From GCA-2746795 sp964643965 (GTDB taxonomy: Bacteria; Chloroflexota; Anaerolineae; Promineifilales; Promineifilaceae): 64,000 nt of DNA. The notes beneath the pieces were generated by a model that saw nothing but the letters and a program-made list of their open reading frames with translations, searched no databases and had not been told where the DNA came from. A program made the translations under genes and the position numbers. The stretch covers positions 9,735-73,734 of the forward strand of contig CAZXVH010000012.1 of NCBI GenBank assembly GCA_964643965.1. The letters run 5' to 3'. Below, piece by piece: positions 48,818 to 57,419 of the stretch (position 1 is the stretch's first letter; every line of letters begins with the position of its first letter).

Positions 48818-50170
48818 ATGAAGATGTGGCGAAACTTATTTTTCTTGTTAATCCTGTGTGGCGTGACCGCTTGCGGCCCGGCCGTCAGCTATGACGAACA
48901 GTTGCAAGCGCTGATTGCCGCCCAACACATTGAGCCATTGGCCCCCATACCGGCCCAGCCGGCTGCCTGGGTGGCGTTGGGGCGCAGCCTCTATTTTGAC
49001 AATATCCTCAGCGGGAACAAAGACGTCTCCTGCGCCACCTGCCATTTACCGGCAGTGGGCACAGGCGATGGGCTGCCTCTGTCGATTGGCACGGGTGGCG
49101 TCAACGGCCTGGGACCAGCGCGTGAACTGGGCAACGGCCGTTCACTCGTGCCGCGTAATGCCCCAGATGTGTTTAATCGGGGCGCATCAGAGTGGCAGAC
49201 CATGTTTTGGGATGGTCGGGTTCTCAGCAGCGTACGCGGTTACTACCAAACGCCGGCCGGTGAAGAACTGCCGGGCGGGCTGTCTAGCCTGCTGGCTGCA
49301 CAGGCCATGTTCCCTGTCACTGCCGCCGACGAGATGCGCGGACTGCCGGGGGACGTCACCGTCACCGGTGAAGCCAACGAATTAGCCATTATTGATGAAG
49401 GTGAGTGGCAGACCATGTGGCAAGGCTTGATGGCTCGCCTGCTGGCCGTGCCTGAATACGTGGCCTTATTTGCGGCTGCTTATCCTGATGTGCCGGTATC
49501 TGAACTCGGTTTTCAGCACGCTGCCAACGCCATCGCCGCCTTTGAAGCCGAGGCGTTTGCTTGCCTGGAAAACGGCTGGCACGCCTATCTCAACGGCGAC
49601 CTTGCGGCCATTTCTGAAGACGCCAAGAAAGGGGCGCTGTTGTTTTATGGCGAGGCGGGCTGCGCCGCCTGCCACAGCGGTCCGCTTTTTACGGATCAAC
49701 AGTACCACAACATCGCCGCGCCGCAGATAGGTCCGGGCAAAGGAAAAGGGGCGCCGTTGGATAACGGCCGTTTTGAAACCACCGGCCGTCCTGCAGACCA
49801 ATTCGCTTTCCGCACCCCTTCTCTGCTGAATGTGACGGCTACCGGCCCCTGGCTGCACAATGGCGCATATAGGGATTTAAGGGCCGTACTCACCCATCAC
49901 CAAAACCCGGAAGCCGCCCTGCGTAATTACGATCCCGCCGCCCATTTGCCGGAATTCATGCAAGATACCGCGCTAGTAGACGAACAGCTACGCAAGCGGC
50001 TGCTGGCAACCATCGATCCACAGTTAGCGCCGGCCCGTCGCCTGTCGCCGACCGAGATTGGCTACCTGCTCGCTTTTTTAGACGCCTTAACCGATCCGGC
50101 TGTGTGGGGGGAGGAGATGGAAGGGTGGATACCAACGGCCGTTCCCAGCGGCCTACCCGTCTTAAATTAA
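48818..50170 (+). CDS. Di-heme cytochrome c peroxidase/MauG-like lipoprotein
   Basis: About 450 residues from the ATG at 48818 (AGGTGG upstream). Lipoprotein signal ending V-T-A-C (Cys19). First heme site C-A-T-C-H near residue 72 with P-R-N-A-P-D-V-F-N after it, second C-A-A-C-H near 287, followed by F-R-T-P-S-L-L-N-V-T-A-T-G-P-W-L-H-N-G, the conserved C-terminal segment of the CCP/MauG family. Reduces peroxide or oxidises a partner protein at the outer face. Alone; divergent from the methyltransferase gene. Confidence 0.92.
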   Translation: MKMWRNLFFLLILCGVTACGPAVSYDEQLQALIAAQHIEPLAPIPAQPAAWVALGRSLYFDNILSGNKDVSCATCHLPAVGTGDGLPLSIGTGGVNGLGPARELGNGRSLVPRNAPDVFNRGASEWQTMFWDGRVLSSVRGYYQTPAGEELPGGLSSLLAAQAMFPVTAADEMRGLPGDVTVTGEANELAIIDEGEWQTMWQGLMARLLAVPEYVALFAAAYPDVPVSELGFQHAANAIAAFEAEAFACLENGWHAYLNGDLAAISEDAKKGALLFYGEAGCAACHSGPLFTDQQYHNIAAPQIGPGKGKGAPLDNGRFETTGRPADQFAFRTPSLLNVTATGPWLHNGAYRDLRAVLTHHQNPEAALRNYDPAAHLPEFMQDTALVDEQLRKRLLATIDPQLAPARRLSPTEIGYLLAFLDALTDPAVWGEEMEGWIPTAVPSGLPVLN

Positions 50171-50185
50171 GCCGGGTCAATCATT

Positions 50186-50222
50186 GACAACTGTTCACTG
50201 ACCATTGTTCACTGGCTACTGC
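50186..50222. repeat. CACTGACCATTGTTCACTG remnant
   Basis: Short diverged array of the CACTGTTCA family just after the peroxidase stop. Confidence 0.7.
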
Positions 50223-50228
50223 TTTAGG

Positions 50229-50324
50229 CGGGAGTGGATGGGAGTCGAACCCACCGCCGCTTGCTCCGCGCAACCGGCCACCAGTTTTGAAGACTGAGGC
50301 ATCCACCGGGACACAACCACTCCC
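50229..50324 (-). tRNA. selC: tRNA-Sec (UCA), selenocysteine
   Basis: 96 nt. Eight-pair acceptor stem GGGAGTGG / CCACTCCC (normal tRNAs have seven), anticodon loop CTTCAAA with TCA, long variable arm GCCGGTTGC / GCAAGCGGC (one mismatch), T-arm with TTCGACT, discriminator G. These are the diagnostic features of bacterial selC. CCA is not encoded. It means the organism can insert selenocysteine at UGA, so selA, selB and selD and at least one selenoprotein should exist elsewhere in the genome. Confidence 0.95.
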
Positions 50325-50365
50325 GCTAAAAGTTTACCCGCAAACGAAAAAATCGGCACGAAAAC

Positions 50366-50394
50366 TTGACAGTTACAGCCCCATTGGATAGAAT
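50366..50394 (+). promoter_or_regulatory. Promoter of the tRNA-Phe-Gly-Cys operon
   Basis: TTGACA, 17-base spacer, TAGAAT, 31 bases before tRNA-Phe. It lies between selC and the cluster, which are divergent. Confidence 0.85.
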
Positions 50395-50425
50395 TCCGTT
50401 CGCGTTGCTTAAAAAGAGAATACCT

Positions 50426-50498
50426 GCCGGGATAGCTCAGTTGGTAGAGCACTGCACTGAAAATGCAGGTGTCCCCAGTTCGAGTCTGGGTCCTGGCA
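50426..50498 (+). tRNA. tRNA-Phe (GAA)
   Basis: 73 nt, full cloverleaf: acceptor GCCGGGA / TCCTGGC with one G-U, anticodon stem CTGCA / TGCAG, loop CTGAAAA, T-arm CCCAG-TTCGAGT-CTGGG, discriminator A. Confidence 0.97.
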
Positions 50499-50529
50499 TC
50501 TGCTCTAATTCTAATTTTTTAGAGGCTAT

Positions 50530-50601
<72 letters not shown>

Positions 50602-50641
50602 CAACAAAACGGCAGGCTTTGTGCCTGCCGTCTGCATTTAT

Positions 50642-50713
50642 GGCGACGTGGCCAAGTGGCTAAGGCAGAGGTCTGCAAAACCTCCATCACCGGTTCGAAT
50701 CCGGTCGTCGCCT
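50642..50713 (+). tRNA. tRNA-Cys (GCA)
   Basis: 72 nt: acceptor GGCGACG / CGTCGCC, anticodon stem GAGGT / ACCTC, loop CTGCAAA, T-arm ACCGG-TTCGAAT-CCGGT, discriminator T (U73 as expected for Cys). Confidence 0.97.
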
Positions 50714-50726
50714 CTCATTAGACGTT

Positions 50727-50756
50727 AAGCCCTTACTTTTCAGGTAAGGGCTTTTT
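50727..50756 (+). terminator. Terminator of the tRNA operon
   Basis: Perfect 10-bp stem AAGCCCTTAC / GTAAGGGCTT, 7-nt loop, T-run. The spacer 50757-50959 has no gene. Confidence 0.93.
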
Positions 50757-50959
50757 TGTAGGAAACGCATAGTTTATTCTGAAAATGGTTTGTCAATTAC
50801 CTGACTGGCGGTATGATTCAGCCATCGTTTGCCTCTGGTCGTTGCTTTGTAGAGCGATTTGATAAATCGCTTACGATTTACAAAATCCTCTGGCATCTAT
50901 TACCCAAACTAATTTTTAAACGATAAACAAACGTGCTTCAATTCACGAAGGAGTTAAAT

Positions 50960-52666
50960 ATGAAAAATCTCCCTATACCCAATTCCATCAATGACATTGA
51001 TCCCCGCCAGTGGGAAACGTTCCAACCTTATTTTGAAGCGTTAACAGAGGTTGAAATTTCTGAGGAGGAGCGGCGCACCTGGTTGGAAAACTGGTCACAT
51101 CTGTTGATGCTTGTGAATGAGGCTGGCAGCTGGCTTTATATTCAAAAAACGCTGGATACCACAGATGAAGAGCGGGAACAAGCTTTTCTGGCCTTTGTGG
51201 AAAATGTGGCCCCGCAAGCCCAGATTGCTGACCAGGCGCTTAAAGAGCGGCTGCTTAGCCTGGATGTGAGTGATATGCCAGATATGGCGTTGGTGGTGCG
51301 TGATTTACGCAACGAAGCGGACCTCTACCGTGAAGAAAATGTGCCGCTCAAAACAAAATTGGCGAAGCTGGACAATGAATACGACAAAATCACCGGCAGC
51401 CTCAAGGCAGATTGGGATGGCGAGGAGAAAAATCTGAGCCAATTGAATGCGCTGCTTAAGGATAGAGATCGGGCGGTGCGGGAGCGGGCGTGGAAAACGA
51501 TGATGGCGCTCTGGCTGGGCCAGCGGGAGGCGTTGAACGAACTCTATGCTGAGATGCTGCAACTGCGCCGCCAAATAGCGGAGAACGCCGGCCTGTCCGA
51601 TTATCGGGCGTATGCTTTCCGGGAATACGGCCGTTTTGATTACACGCCTGAAGATTGTTTTACCTTCCATGATGCCATAGAAACGGCCGTTGTGCCGGCC
51701 GCCAGCCGTATCTATGAAAAGAGGCGCCAACAGCTGGGGCTGGCTGTGCTGCGTCCCTGGGATGTGGAGGTCGATACGGCTGATGCGCCACCGCTCCAAC
51801 CGTATCAAGGGCAGGATGAACTTATTCAAGGCGCACTCAATATCCTCAATCATGTTGACCCCGTTTTAGGCCAGCAGTTTGCCACCATGGCGGAAGAGGA
51901 ATTATTAGATTTAGATACCAGACCAGGTAAGGCATTGGGGGGATATTGCAGCACTTTGCATTTACGGAAACGGCCGTTTATCTTTATGAACGGCGTCGGC
52001 ATCCACGATGATGTGCAAACCTTGCTCCATGAAGCCGGCCACGCCTTCCATGCCTTCGCCGCTGCCACCCTTCCCCTTATCTGGCAAACAGACGCCCCCA
52101 TGGAATTTTGTGAAGTGGCCTCCATGTCTATGGAACTCCTGGCAGCGCCTTATCTGACCAGCGAATTTGGCGGCTTTTACACCCCCGCTGAAGCGGCCCG
52201 CGCCCGCTTAGAACACCTGGAAGGCATCATCACCTTTCTGCCCTATATGGCGGTTGTCGATGCCTTTCAGCATTGGGTTTACACCCATCCCCAGGAAGCG
52301 CTAAACGCCGACGCCTGTGATAACGCCTGGAACGAACTTTGGTCTCGTTTTATGCCTGACGTATCCTGGGCAGATCATCAAGACGCTTGCGTAAGCGGGT
52401 GGCATCGTAAACCACATATCTTTGGCTCACCGTTTTACTACATTGAATACGGCATGGCTCAAGTGGGCGCCCTGCAAGTGTGGCGAAATGCCTTGCACAA
52501 TGCGGCGGCCACCGTGGCCGCTTACCGCACTGGCTTATCCCTGGGCGGCACAAAAACATTACCGGAACTCTTCGCAACGGCCGGCGCTGATTTCCAGTTC
52601 GATACCGAGATGCTTTTTAACCTGGTCCGCTTAATCGAAGAAACCATTGCAGAACTAGAATCTTAA
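50960..52666 (+). CDS. M3-like oligoendopeptidase
   Basis: 568 residues from the ATG at 50960 (GAAGGAG upstream; an in-frame codon at 50933 adds nine residues without a better signal). Zinc motif L-L-H-E-A-G-H-A-F-H near residue 350 (H-E-x-x-H) and downstream M-E-F-C-E-V-A-S-M-S-M-E (third ligand Glu), as in PepF/M3 oligoendopeptidases. C-terminal F-Y-Y-I-E-Y-G-M-A-Q is a family feature. No signal peptide; cytoplasmic peptide degradation. The DtxR gene follows by 22 bases. Confidence 0.92.
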   Translation: MKNLPIPNSINDIDPRQWETFQPYFEALTEVEISEEERRTWLENWSHLLMLVNEAGSWLYIQKTLDTTDEEREQAFLAFVENVAPQAQIADQALKERLLSLDVSDMPDMALVVRDLRNEADLYREENVPLKTKLAKLDNEYDKITGSLKADWDGEEKNLSQLNALLKDRDRAVRERAWKTMMALWLGQREALNELYAEMLQLRRQIAENAGLSDYRAYAFREYGRFDYTPEDCFTFHDAIETAVVPAASRIYEKRRQQLGLAVLRPWDVEVDTADAPPLQPYQGQDELIQGALNILNHVDPVLGQQFATMAEEELLDLDTRPGKALGGYCSTLHLRKRPFIFMNGVGIHDDVQTLLHEAGHAFHAFAAATLPLIWQTDAPMEFCEVASMSMELLAAPYLTSEFGGFYTPAEAARARLEHLEGIITFLPYMAVVDAFQHWVYTHPQEALNADACDNAWNELWSRFMPDVSWADHQDACVSGWHRKPHIFGSPFYYIEYGMAQVGALQVWRNALHNAAATVAAYRTGLSLGGTKTLPELFATAGADFQFDTEMLFNLVRLIEETIAELES

Positions 52667-52688
52667 ATGAGATGTAGGAGAAAATAGG

Positions 52689-53339
52689 ATGGCTATCAGC
52701 GCCGCCATGCGTGAGTACCTCGCTGAGATATACCGGCTTCAGGAAGACGCGCCAACTGTCAGCACCACCAGTTTGGCGGAGCGGCTCAATGTATCGCCTC
52801 CGGCCGTGCCCCGTATGCTCAAGCGGTTAAAAAGTGCAGGTTTTGTCAAGCATATCCCGTATCAGGGCGTGGAATTAACAGAAAGAGGTCGTGACGAAGC
52901 GTTAAAAGAAATTCGGCGGCATCGTATCCTTGAGGTATTTCTGGTAAATGTTATGGGCTTCACCTGGGACGAAGCACACGCCCATGCTGATGAATTAGGT
53001 CGTGGCCTCAATGACGCCCTGACCAACCGCATGGCAGAAATGACAGGGCAGCCGCAGCGTTGCCCCCATGGTGAACCTATCCCCGATGAAGAAGGTAAAT
53101 TACCAGAAATAAATGACATCTGTATCATGAATTTAACCGTGGGACACAAAGGGGAAATCAGCCGGGTGCGCACACATGAGCCAGAACGGCTGCAATATTT
53201 TGCCAGCCTCAATCTGGTGCCTGGAACAGAATTTGAGATAGTGGGGCGGGCGCCCTTTAATGGCCCCATGCGTTTGCGCGTGGCGCGGGAAGAGGTGGTT
53301 TTGGGGGCAGAGTTAACGAAATCACTCTGGGTAACGTAG
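52689..53339 (+). CDS. DtxR/MntR-family metal-dependent regulator
   Basis: 216 residues. Winged helix (about 1-65: Y-L-A-E-I-Y-R-L, L-A-E-R-L-N-V-S-P-P-A-V-P-R-M-L-K-R-L), dimerisation and metal-binding helices (E-V-F-L-V-N-V-M-G-F, E-A-H-A-H-A-D-E-L), Cys-Pro-His-Gly-x-P-I-P, the DtxR metal motif, and a C-terminal FeoA/SH3-like domain (about 140-216). Iron- or manganese-dependent repressor; target genes not visible here. Convergent with the Nudix gene, only 4 bases apart, no terminator between. Confidence 0.93.
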   Translation: MAISAAMREYLAEIYRLQEDAPTVSTTSLAERLNVSPPAVPRMLKRLKSAGFVKHIPYQGVELTERGRDEALKEIRRHRILEVFLVNVMGFTWDEAHAHADELGRGLNDALTNRMAEMTGQPQRCPHGEPIPDEEGKLPEINDICIMNLTVGHKGEISRVRTHEPERLQYFASLNLVPGTEFEIVGRAPFNGPMRLRVAREEVVLGAELTKSLWVT

Positions 53340-53343
53340 CTGT

Positions 53344-54048
53344 TTACGGGAACAGTCGCCTTGTTTTTACCTCCGCTACCGCATCATCTCGGTAACGGTA
53401 CAACATAGCTGGCCGCCCTTCCCCCTCTTTTTTCTTTTCGCCGGTCTCTTCCAATATTTCCGCAGATAATATCTTGCGCCTAAAGTTTCGTTTATCGAGC
53501 GTCTCTTCCAATATAATTTCGTAGGCCCTTTGCAGTTCCGTTAGCGTAAACACATCCGGTAGCAACTGAAAACCCACAGAGGTATATTCCAACTTATAGC
53601 GCAGCCGAGTTTTGGCGTACTCCAGAATTTCATCATGGTCAAAAGCCAACTGCGGCAGCGTCGTCATAGAAAACCAGGCAGTTTCAGCAGCATCATATCC
53701 AGGTTTGTGCTTGATTGCATCTTGAGGTACCAGGGCGTAATAGGCTACTGTGATAACTCTGGTACGTGGGTCGCGGTCGGGGGCGCCAAAGGTGTAGAGT
53801 TGTTCAATGTAAACATTGGTGACGCTCGTTTCCTCTGCTAATTCGCGGGCCGCTGCATCTTCCAGAGATTCATCAATATCCACGAAACCGCCGGGGATGG
53901 CCCAGACGCCAGCAAAGGGAGGGTATTTTCGTTTGACAAGCAGCACTTTTAGATCGTCATCTATTAAAGAAAAAATGACAACATCTACAGTCACAGACGG
54001 CCGTTCATACCGGTTGGGATCGAAGCCAATAAGTGGTTCTGTCGTCAA
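53344..54048 (-). CDS. Nudix hydrolase with winged-helix tail, NrtR-like
   Basis: 234 residues from the TTG at 54048, fixed by GGAGG five bases upstream; no ATG is available. Nudix box from Gly54 (E60, R68-E69, E72-E73; the usual late Gly is Ser75). Residues about 150-225 form a winged helix with F-T-L-T-E-L-Q-R-A-Y-E and F-R-R-K-I-L. This is the NrtR/ADP-ribose sensor architecture, regulating NAD metabolism, though catalytically active Nudix with this tail also exists. No nadD/nadE nearby. Confidence 0.85.
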   Translation of the reverse strand: MTTEPLIGFDPNRYERPSVTVDVVIFSLIDDDLKVLLVKRKYPPFAGVWAIPGGFVDIDESLEDAAARELAEETSVTNVYIEQLYTFGAPDRDPRTRVITVAYYALVPQDAIKHKPGYDAAETAWFSMTTLPQLAFDHDEILEYAKTRLRYKLEYTSVGFQLLPDVFTLTELQRAYEIILEETLDKRNFRRKILSAEILEETGEKKKEGEGRPAMLYRYRDDAVAEVKTRRLFP

Positions 54049-54070
54049 AACATCCTCCAATAACCCATAA

Positions 54071-54095
54071 ATAAAAACCCCCAGTTTATCTGGGG
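54071..54095 (-). terminator. Terminator of the cpaB pair
   Basis: Stem CCCCAG / CTGGGG, 5-nt loop, then T-rich GTTTTTATTTAT on the minus strand, 45 bases past the second cpaB-like stop. Confidence 0.8.
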
Positions 54096-54138
54096 ATTTA
54101 TCATATCACGTTCCACGAAAAACGGCGCTGAAAGGTGA

Positions 54139-55323
54139 TTATTCTTCTCCGGCCTTGTCCAATGTCGGCCAATCTAACTCGTATAGGGATTGGTAGATGT
54201 CGTATTGACTTTGCTCTGGAATGCGCAGGGCGCCATTGTCTACCAACACCGGCAGCGAAACGCTGTTTGTGGCGAAAACAGTATTGTCTCCGGGGGAACG
54301 CAGCGCTAAATCAATATCCATTCCTCGTTCTAATGACCATTTTAACGACAGTGCATCTTGCGCTGTCATGCTTAACACCACCACGTCAGGTCGAGCATCG
54401 AAACGAATGGGCAGGGGCGTCGGGGTGGGAATGGGCACATCACTTGTTTCCGCGGCCAGGGCCACTTGGGCGGCAGCCTGAACTGCTTGCCTTTCTAATT
54501 CTAAGGGGTCTTGCCAGGTTCCTACCCAGATTACCTGCGCTTGTTGAATGCCTAACTGCGTAATACGACGGGCCACTTGTGTGCTCAAGGAGTTGGGATC
54601 ATTGCTGATCGGTCCGCTTACTTCGCCCACGAGACTAAGCGGTTCTATCAGTTCCAGCCGGCCTTCAAGCGCTGGGGGAAATAAGAAGTCCTGGCCTTCA
54701 GCCAGCGCCAGGTCATCCACACGCTCCGTTACATTGGGCAGTTTCGTATTGAAATTGGAGTCCAACTCTACCACCGGCATAGACATGAGAATGTCTACGG
54801 TATCTCCAGGACGCATGGCATAGGCGGCTCCTGAATAGCGGTTAATGGGGAAGGCAATAGCCACTTTCCCTTGATCCACATACAGAGAAATATCAGAACC
54901 AGTTGAGGCCAAATCTGTGGGGTTGAGGGCCAGCATGGGCGCTAAAATTTCCTGGCCTCTCACAATGTTTGTTTTAACAATTTTGCCAACCAGTTCTGAA
55001 GGATCTGAATAAGTATAACCACCCTGTAAGGCAATATTAGAATTGGGTCTGGTTTCTGTGAGGAGCAGGTCTTCACGCAGGCGTTCGCCAATGGGAATAG
55101 ATCGAGCTGCCACCACGACTGTTTCATATTGCACAGCAGATGTGGCGGTAGGCAATGGCACACCGGGTTCGGCAGCGCTTTCTGTTGTGCCAGATTGGTC
55201 AACGGTGTCTACGGGCAAACTGGGGATATTGCTGTCACCAAAAAATCTGGTGAAAGCGAGTACAGCGACCACAGCTATTAAAATAAGCACCACGATCAGG
55301 AGAATAAAAGTTCTAAGGCGCAT
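54139..55323 (-). CDS. cpaB: CpaB/RcpC-like Flp pilus assembly protein (second copy)
   Basis: 394 residues. Signal-anchor helix (about 5-28), SAF domain about 65-130 (V-V-V-A-A-R-S-I-P-I-G-E-R-L, A-P-M-L-A-L-N), then the RcpC domain with Y-A-M-R-P-G-D-T-V-D-I-L-M-S and a Pro/Thr-rich stretch. Part of the outer channel or assembly platform of tad-type pili. Directly downstream of a paralogue with the same domains (24-base gap), so the two are cotranscribed; the pilin, ATPase and TadB/C genes are not in this window. Confidence 0.85.
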   Translation of the reverse strand: MRLRTFILLIVVLILIAVVAVLAFTRFFGDSNIPSLPVDTVDQSGTTESAAEPGVPLPTATSAVQYETVVVAARSIPIGERLREDLLLTETRPNSNIALQGGYTYSDPSELVGKIVKTNIVRGQEILAPMLALNPTDLASTGSDISLYVDQGKVAIAFPINRYSGAAYAMRPGDTVDILMSMPVVELDSNFNTKLPNVTERVDDLALAEGQDFLFPPALEGRLELIEPLSLVGEVSGPISNDPNSLSTQVARRITQLGIQQAQVIWVGTWQDPLELERQAVQAAAQVALAAETSDVPIPTPTPLPIRFDARPDVVVLSMTAQDALSLKWSLERGMDIDLALRSPGDNTVFATNSVSLPVLVDNGALRIPEQSQYDIYQSLYELDWPTLDKAGEE

Positions 55324-55347
55324 GGCAAATATCCTATGATAAACCTG

Positions 55348-56535
55348 TTAACTTTCCGGAGCAGGTTGTGTTTCTTCTTCTACATCAGCTATAGGTGTGG
55401 GCGTTACGTCGATAAATTCAACGCTATATTCAAAGCCTTCTGGAATGTCGAAATTGAAGCGCTCTTTGATGTAATTGAAGTCTACATTTTCAATGGTATA
55501 AAGCTGTCCATCGTTGACGCCCCGTAAAGCAAAGTCAATATTTGCATCTGATTCAACAGCATATTTTAGTAAGAGTTGGTCTTGTGGCAGCAGCGCCAGT
55601 AAAAGGGTGTCTGGAGGGCGCGGCGTGGGTGTGGGTGGTGGCCCGCCAGCATCTGGCGTGGGGGTGGCGTCTTCAGGTACCGGTACCGGTGTGAGCGTGG
55701 CGGCATCTAATGGGCCGTCTGGTGACCATTCGCCCACCTGTATGACTTTGGCGTTTTGCAATATCATGGAAACCAGGATGGGACGGCGCGGTTTTTCTGA
55801 CGGGGCAATATGGGTGGTTTCACCAGTGGGCAGCTCTTCAAAACGGCCGTAAGGATCAACCACCAGGGCGATAGGGTTGCCTTCTTCATCCCGCAAATAA
55901 AAGGTGATGCTGTTTTCCAGCAATGTTTGGAATTGGGGGTCTATTTCTTTGAGGACAAATGAGACCAGGATATCAACGTAATCCCCTTCGCTAATTCCAT
56001 AGGCCACACTGGAGAGGCGATCCATGGGCACTGCCTGGGCCACAAAGCCGGGCGGAATCAGTGAGGAGGGGCCAACTTCTTCTTCAGGAACTAACCGGAT
56101 GTCTTTGACTAACACATCTTTGGTGAGGGTTTGACCCTGATAAATATCAGTGCGGGCATAGAGACCGATGGCTTCATCCATATCTGTGATGACATTGTTG
56201 CCCACATCGGCCGAAAAACGCAGATCGGTGGTCAGTTCGGCGGCGGTCATTTCCCAGCCACGGGGAACGGTTTGCAGCGAAACAACGACCTCAACCATTT
56301 CCCGGCCATCTTCTGGGAACTGATTACCATTCAAGTCTAGTTCTGATGGGCTGAGGCCTTCATCGCCAGGGGTGACAGTGCCAATTATTGACTGTCCATT
56401 TTCGTCTAGTTGTACTTGCCCCTCTTGAGGCGCTGCCGGCGTGTCTTCCTGGTTGAGGAGAAAGAAGACCACGACGGCAACGAACATGAGGATACCGATT
56501 ACAAGAATTATAATTGCTAATGTTCGACGGCCCAT
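55348..56535 (-). CDS. CpaB/RcpC-like Flp pilus assembly protein (first copy)
   Basis: 395 residues, same plan as the next gene: membrane helix, SAF domain (V-S-L-Q-T-V-P-R-G-W-E), R-C-P-C-type region (V-A-Y-G-I-S-E-G-D-Y-V-D-I-L-V-S-F-V-L) and P-T-P-D-A-G-G-P-P-P-T-P linker, C-terminal cytoplasmic or periplasmic tail. The two are diverged paralogues; which is the true CpaB is unclear, so no symbol is given here. Confidence 0.82.
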   Translation of the reverse strand: MGRRTLAIIILVIGILMFVAVVVFFLLNQEDTPAAPQEGQVQLDENGQSIIGTVTPGDEGLSPSELDLNGNQFPEDGREMVEVVVSLQTVPRGWEMTAAELTTDLRFSADVGNNVITDMDEAIGLYARTDIYQGQTLTKDVLVKDIRLVPEEEVGPSSLIPPGFVAQAVPMDRLSSVAYGISEGDYVDILVSFVLKEIDPQFQTLLENSITFYLRDEEGNPIALVVDPYGRFEELPTGETTHIAPSEKPRRPILVSMILQNAKVIQVGEWSPDGPLDAATLTPVPVPEDATPTPDAGGPPPTPTPRPPDTLLLALLPQDQLLLKYAVESDANIDFALRGVNDGQLYTIENVDFNYIKERFNFDIPEGFEYSVEFIDVTPTPIADVEEETQPAPES

Positions 56536-56881
56536 CGTTTTATCCCTTTAGATAGTATCATAACCCGACTTTGTTATGTGAAATTTTGTGGGTTGGTAAC
56601 AGGAAATATCCCAGAGGTATGGGCAGGGAAGCTTACTGAAGAAAGTGTGTTTTGCCGGTAATGTTTTTAACAATATGTAAACCTCCTGATGGGCCATATC
56701 TTATCATATGTAAAGTTGATTGGCAACCATCTAGTACTGTCGGGGTATGTGGCGGCTTTAGGAAGCGCAGCATAGCCTCTCAGGAGCAGTTGGATTTTGT
56801 GGAAGATGGGGAATGTAGTGGAGATGTGAGGGGCGCCAATTTAATGTTTATGTAAAGACGATGATGATTTGCCATTCTTAA
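56536..56881. other. Non-coding spacer with possible minus-strand promoter
   Basis: 346 bases between the DivIC-like gene and the cpaB pair, no convincing gene. A candidate promoter TTGCCA (56726-56721), 17-base spacer, TAAGAT (56703-56698) points towards the cpaB pair. Confidence 0.35.
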
Positions 56882-57301
56882 TTAAGGTGACGGATGGGGC
56901 GCATCGGATATAAGCCGCCACCAGGCTTGCCAGGGTCGAGCGCCGACAGCGGGATCCGGGGTAGGGGTGGCCAGGGGTGATGTTCCTGGCGGCGCTTCTA
57001 TGGGCAGGGGCACGATGCGTTTTTCACCGGGCAGGATGTAGCCGCCCTCGCTGCGTGCATAAGCTTCTACGTAATCGTCGCTTTGTACATACTCCAGGGT
57101 GGCTTGCAGTTCGATCTGGCGCGTCGATTCGAGGCCGATTTCTTGCAGTAGATCTTCTTCACCTACATCCACCAGGCGGCCAGCTTGCGCCCGACGGGTG
57201 AGGTCCAGACCCACAAAGAGGATGCCTAAGACGCCCAATAGGATAATAATTTGAGAAATGGTGAGTAACGGCCGTTGTTGGAATAGTTTTTTGCGTTTCA
57301 T
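56882..57301 (-). CDS. DivIC/FtsB-like septum protein
   Basis: 139 residues from the ATG at 57301. One membrane helix (about 14-33), a short coiled region and then Y-V-Q-S-D-D-Y-V-E-A-Y-A-R-S-E-G, the conserved Y-V-x-S-x-x-Y-V-E-x-x-A-R pattern of septum formation initiator proteins, and P-G-E-K-R-I-V-P-L-P. Bridges late divisome proteins. The Pro/Ala-rich end and W-Q-A-W-W-R-L-I-S tail are extra to the family. Divergent from the MFS gene (118-base spacer). Confidence 0.8.
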   Translation of the reverse strand: MKRKKLFQQRPLLTISQIIILLGVLGILFVGLDLTRRAQAGRLVDVGEEDLLQEIGLESTRQIELQATLEYVQSDDYVEAYARSEGGYILPGEKRIVPLPIEAPPGTSPLATPTPDPAVGARPWQAWWRLISDAPHPSP

Positions 57302-57419
57302 CCATAAAATCTTAACGACAATTGACGTGGAAGGCAATAAGAAAAATGATCTTTTCGTTGGCAGCTTGATAGCTGGTTACAATCCTGGCTCAGGAAAACG
57401 ATATTTTAGGGAGTGTAAC

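Noticed and set aside
56652..56855. 67-residue plus-strand frame in the cpaB spacer
   Set aside because: No ribosome site and no family similarity that I can see; overlaps a candidate promoter.
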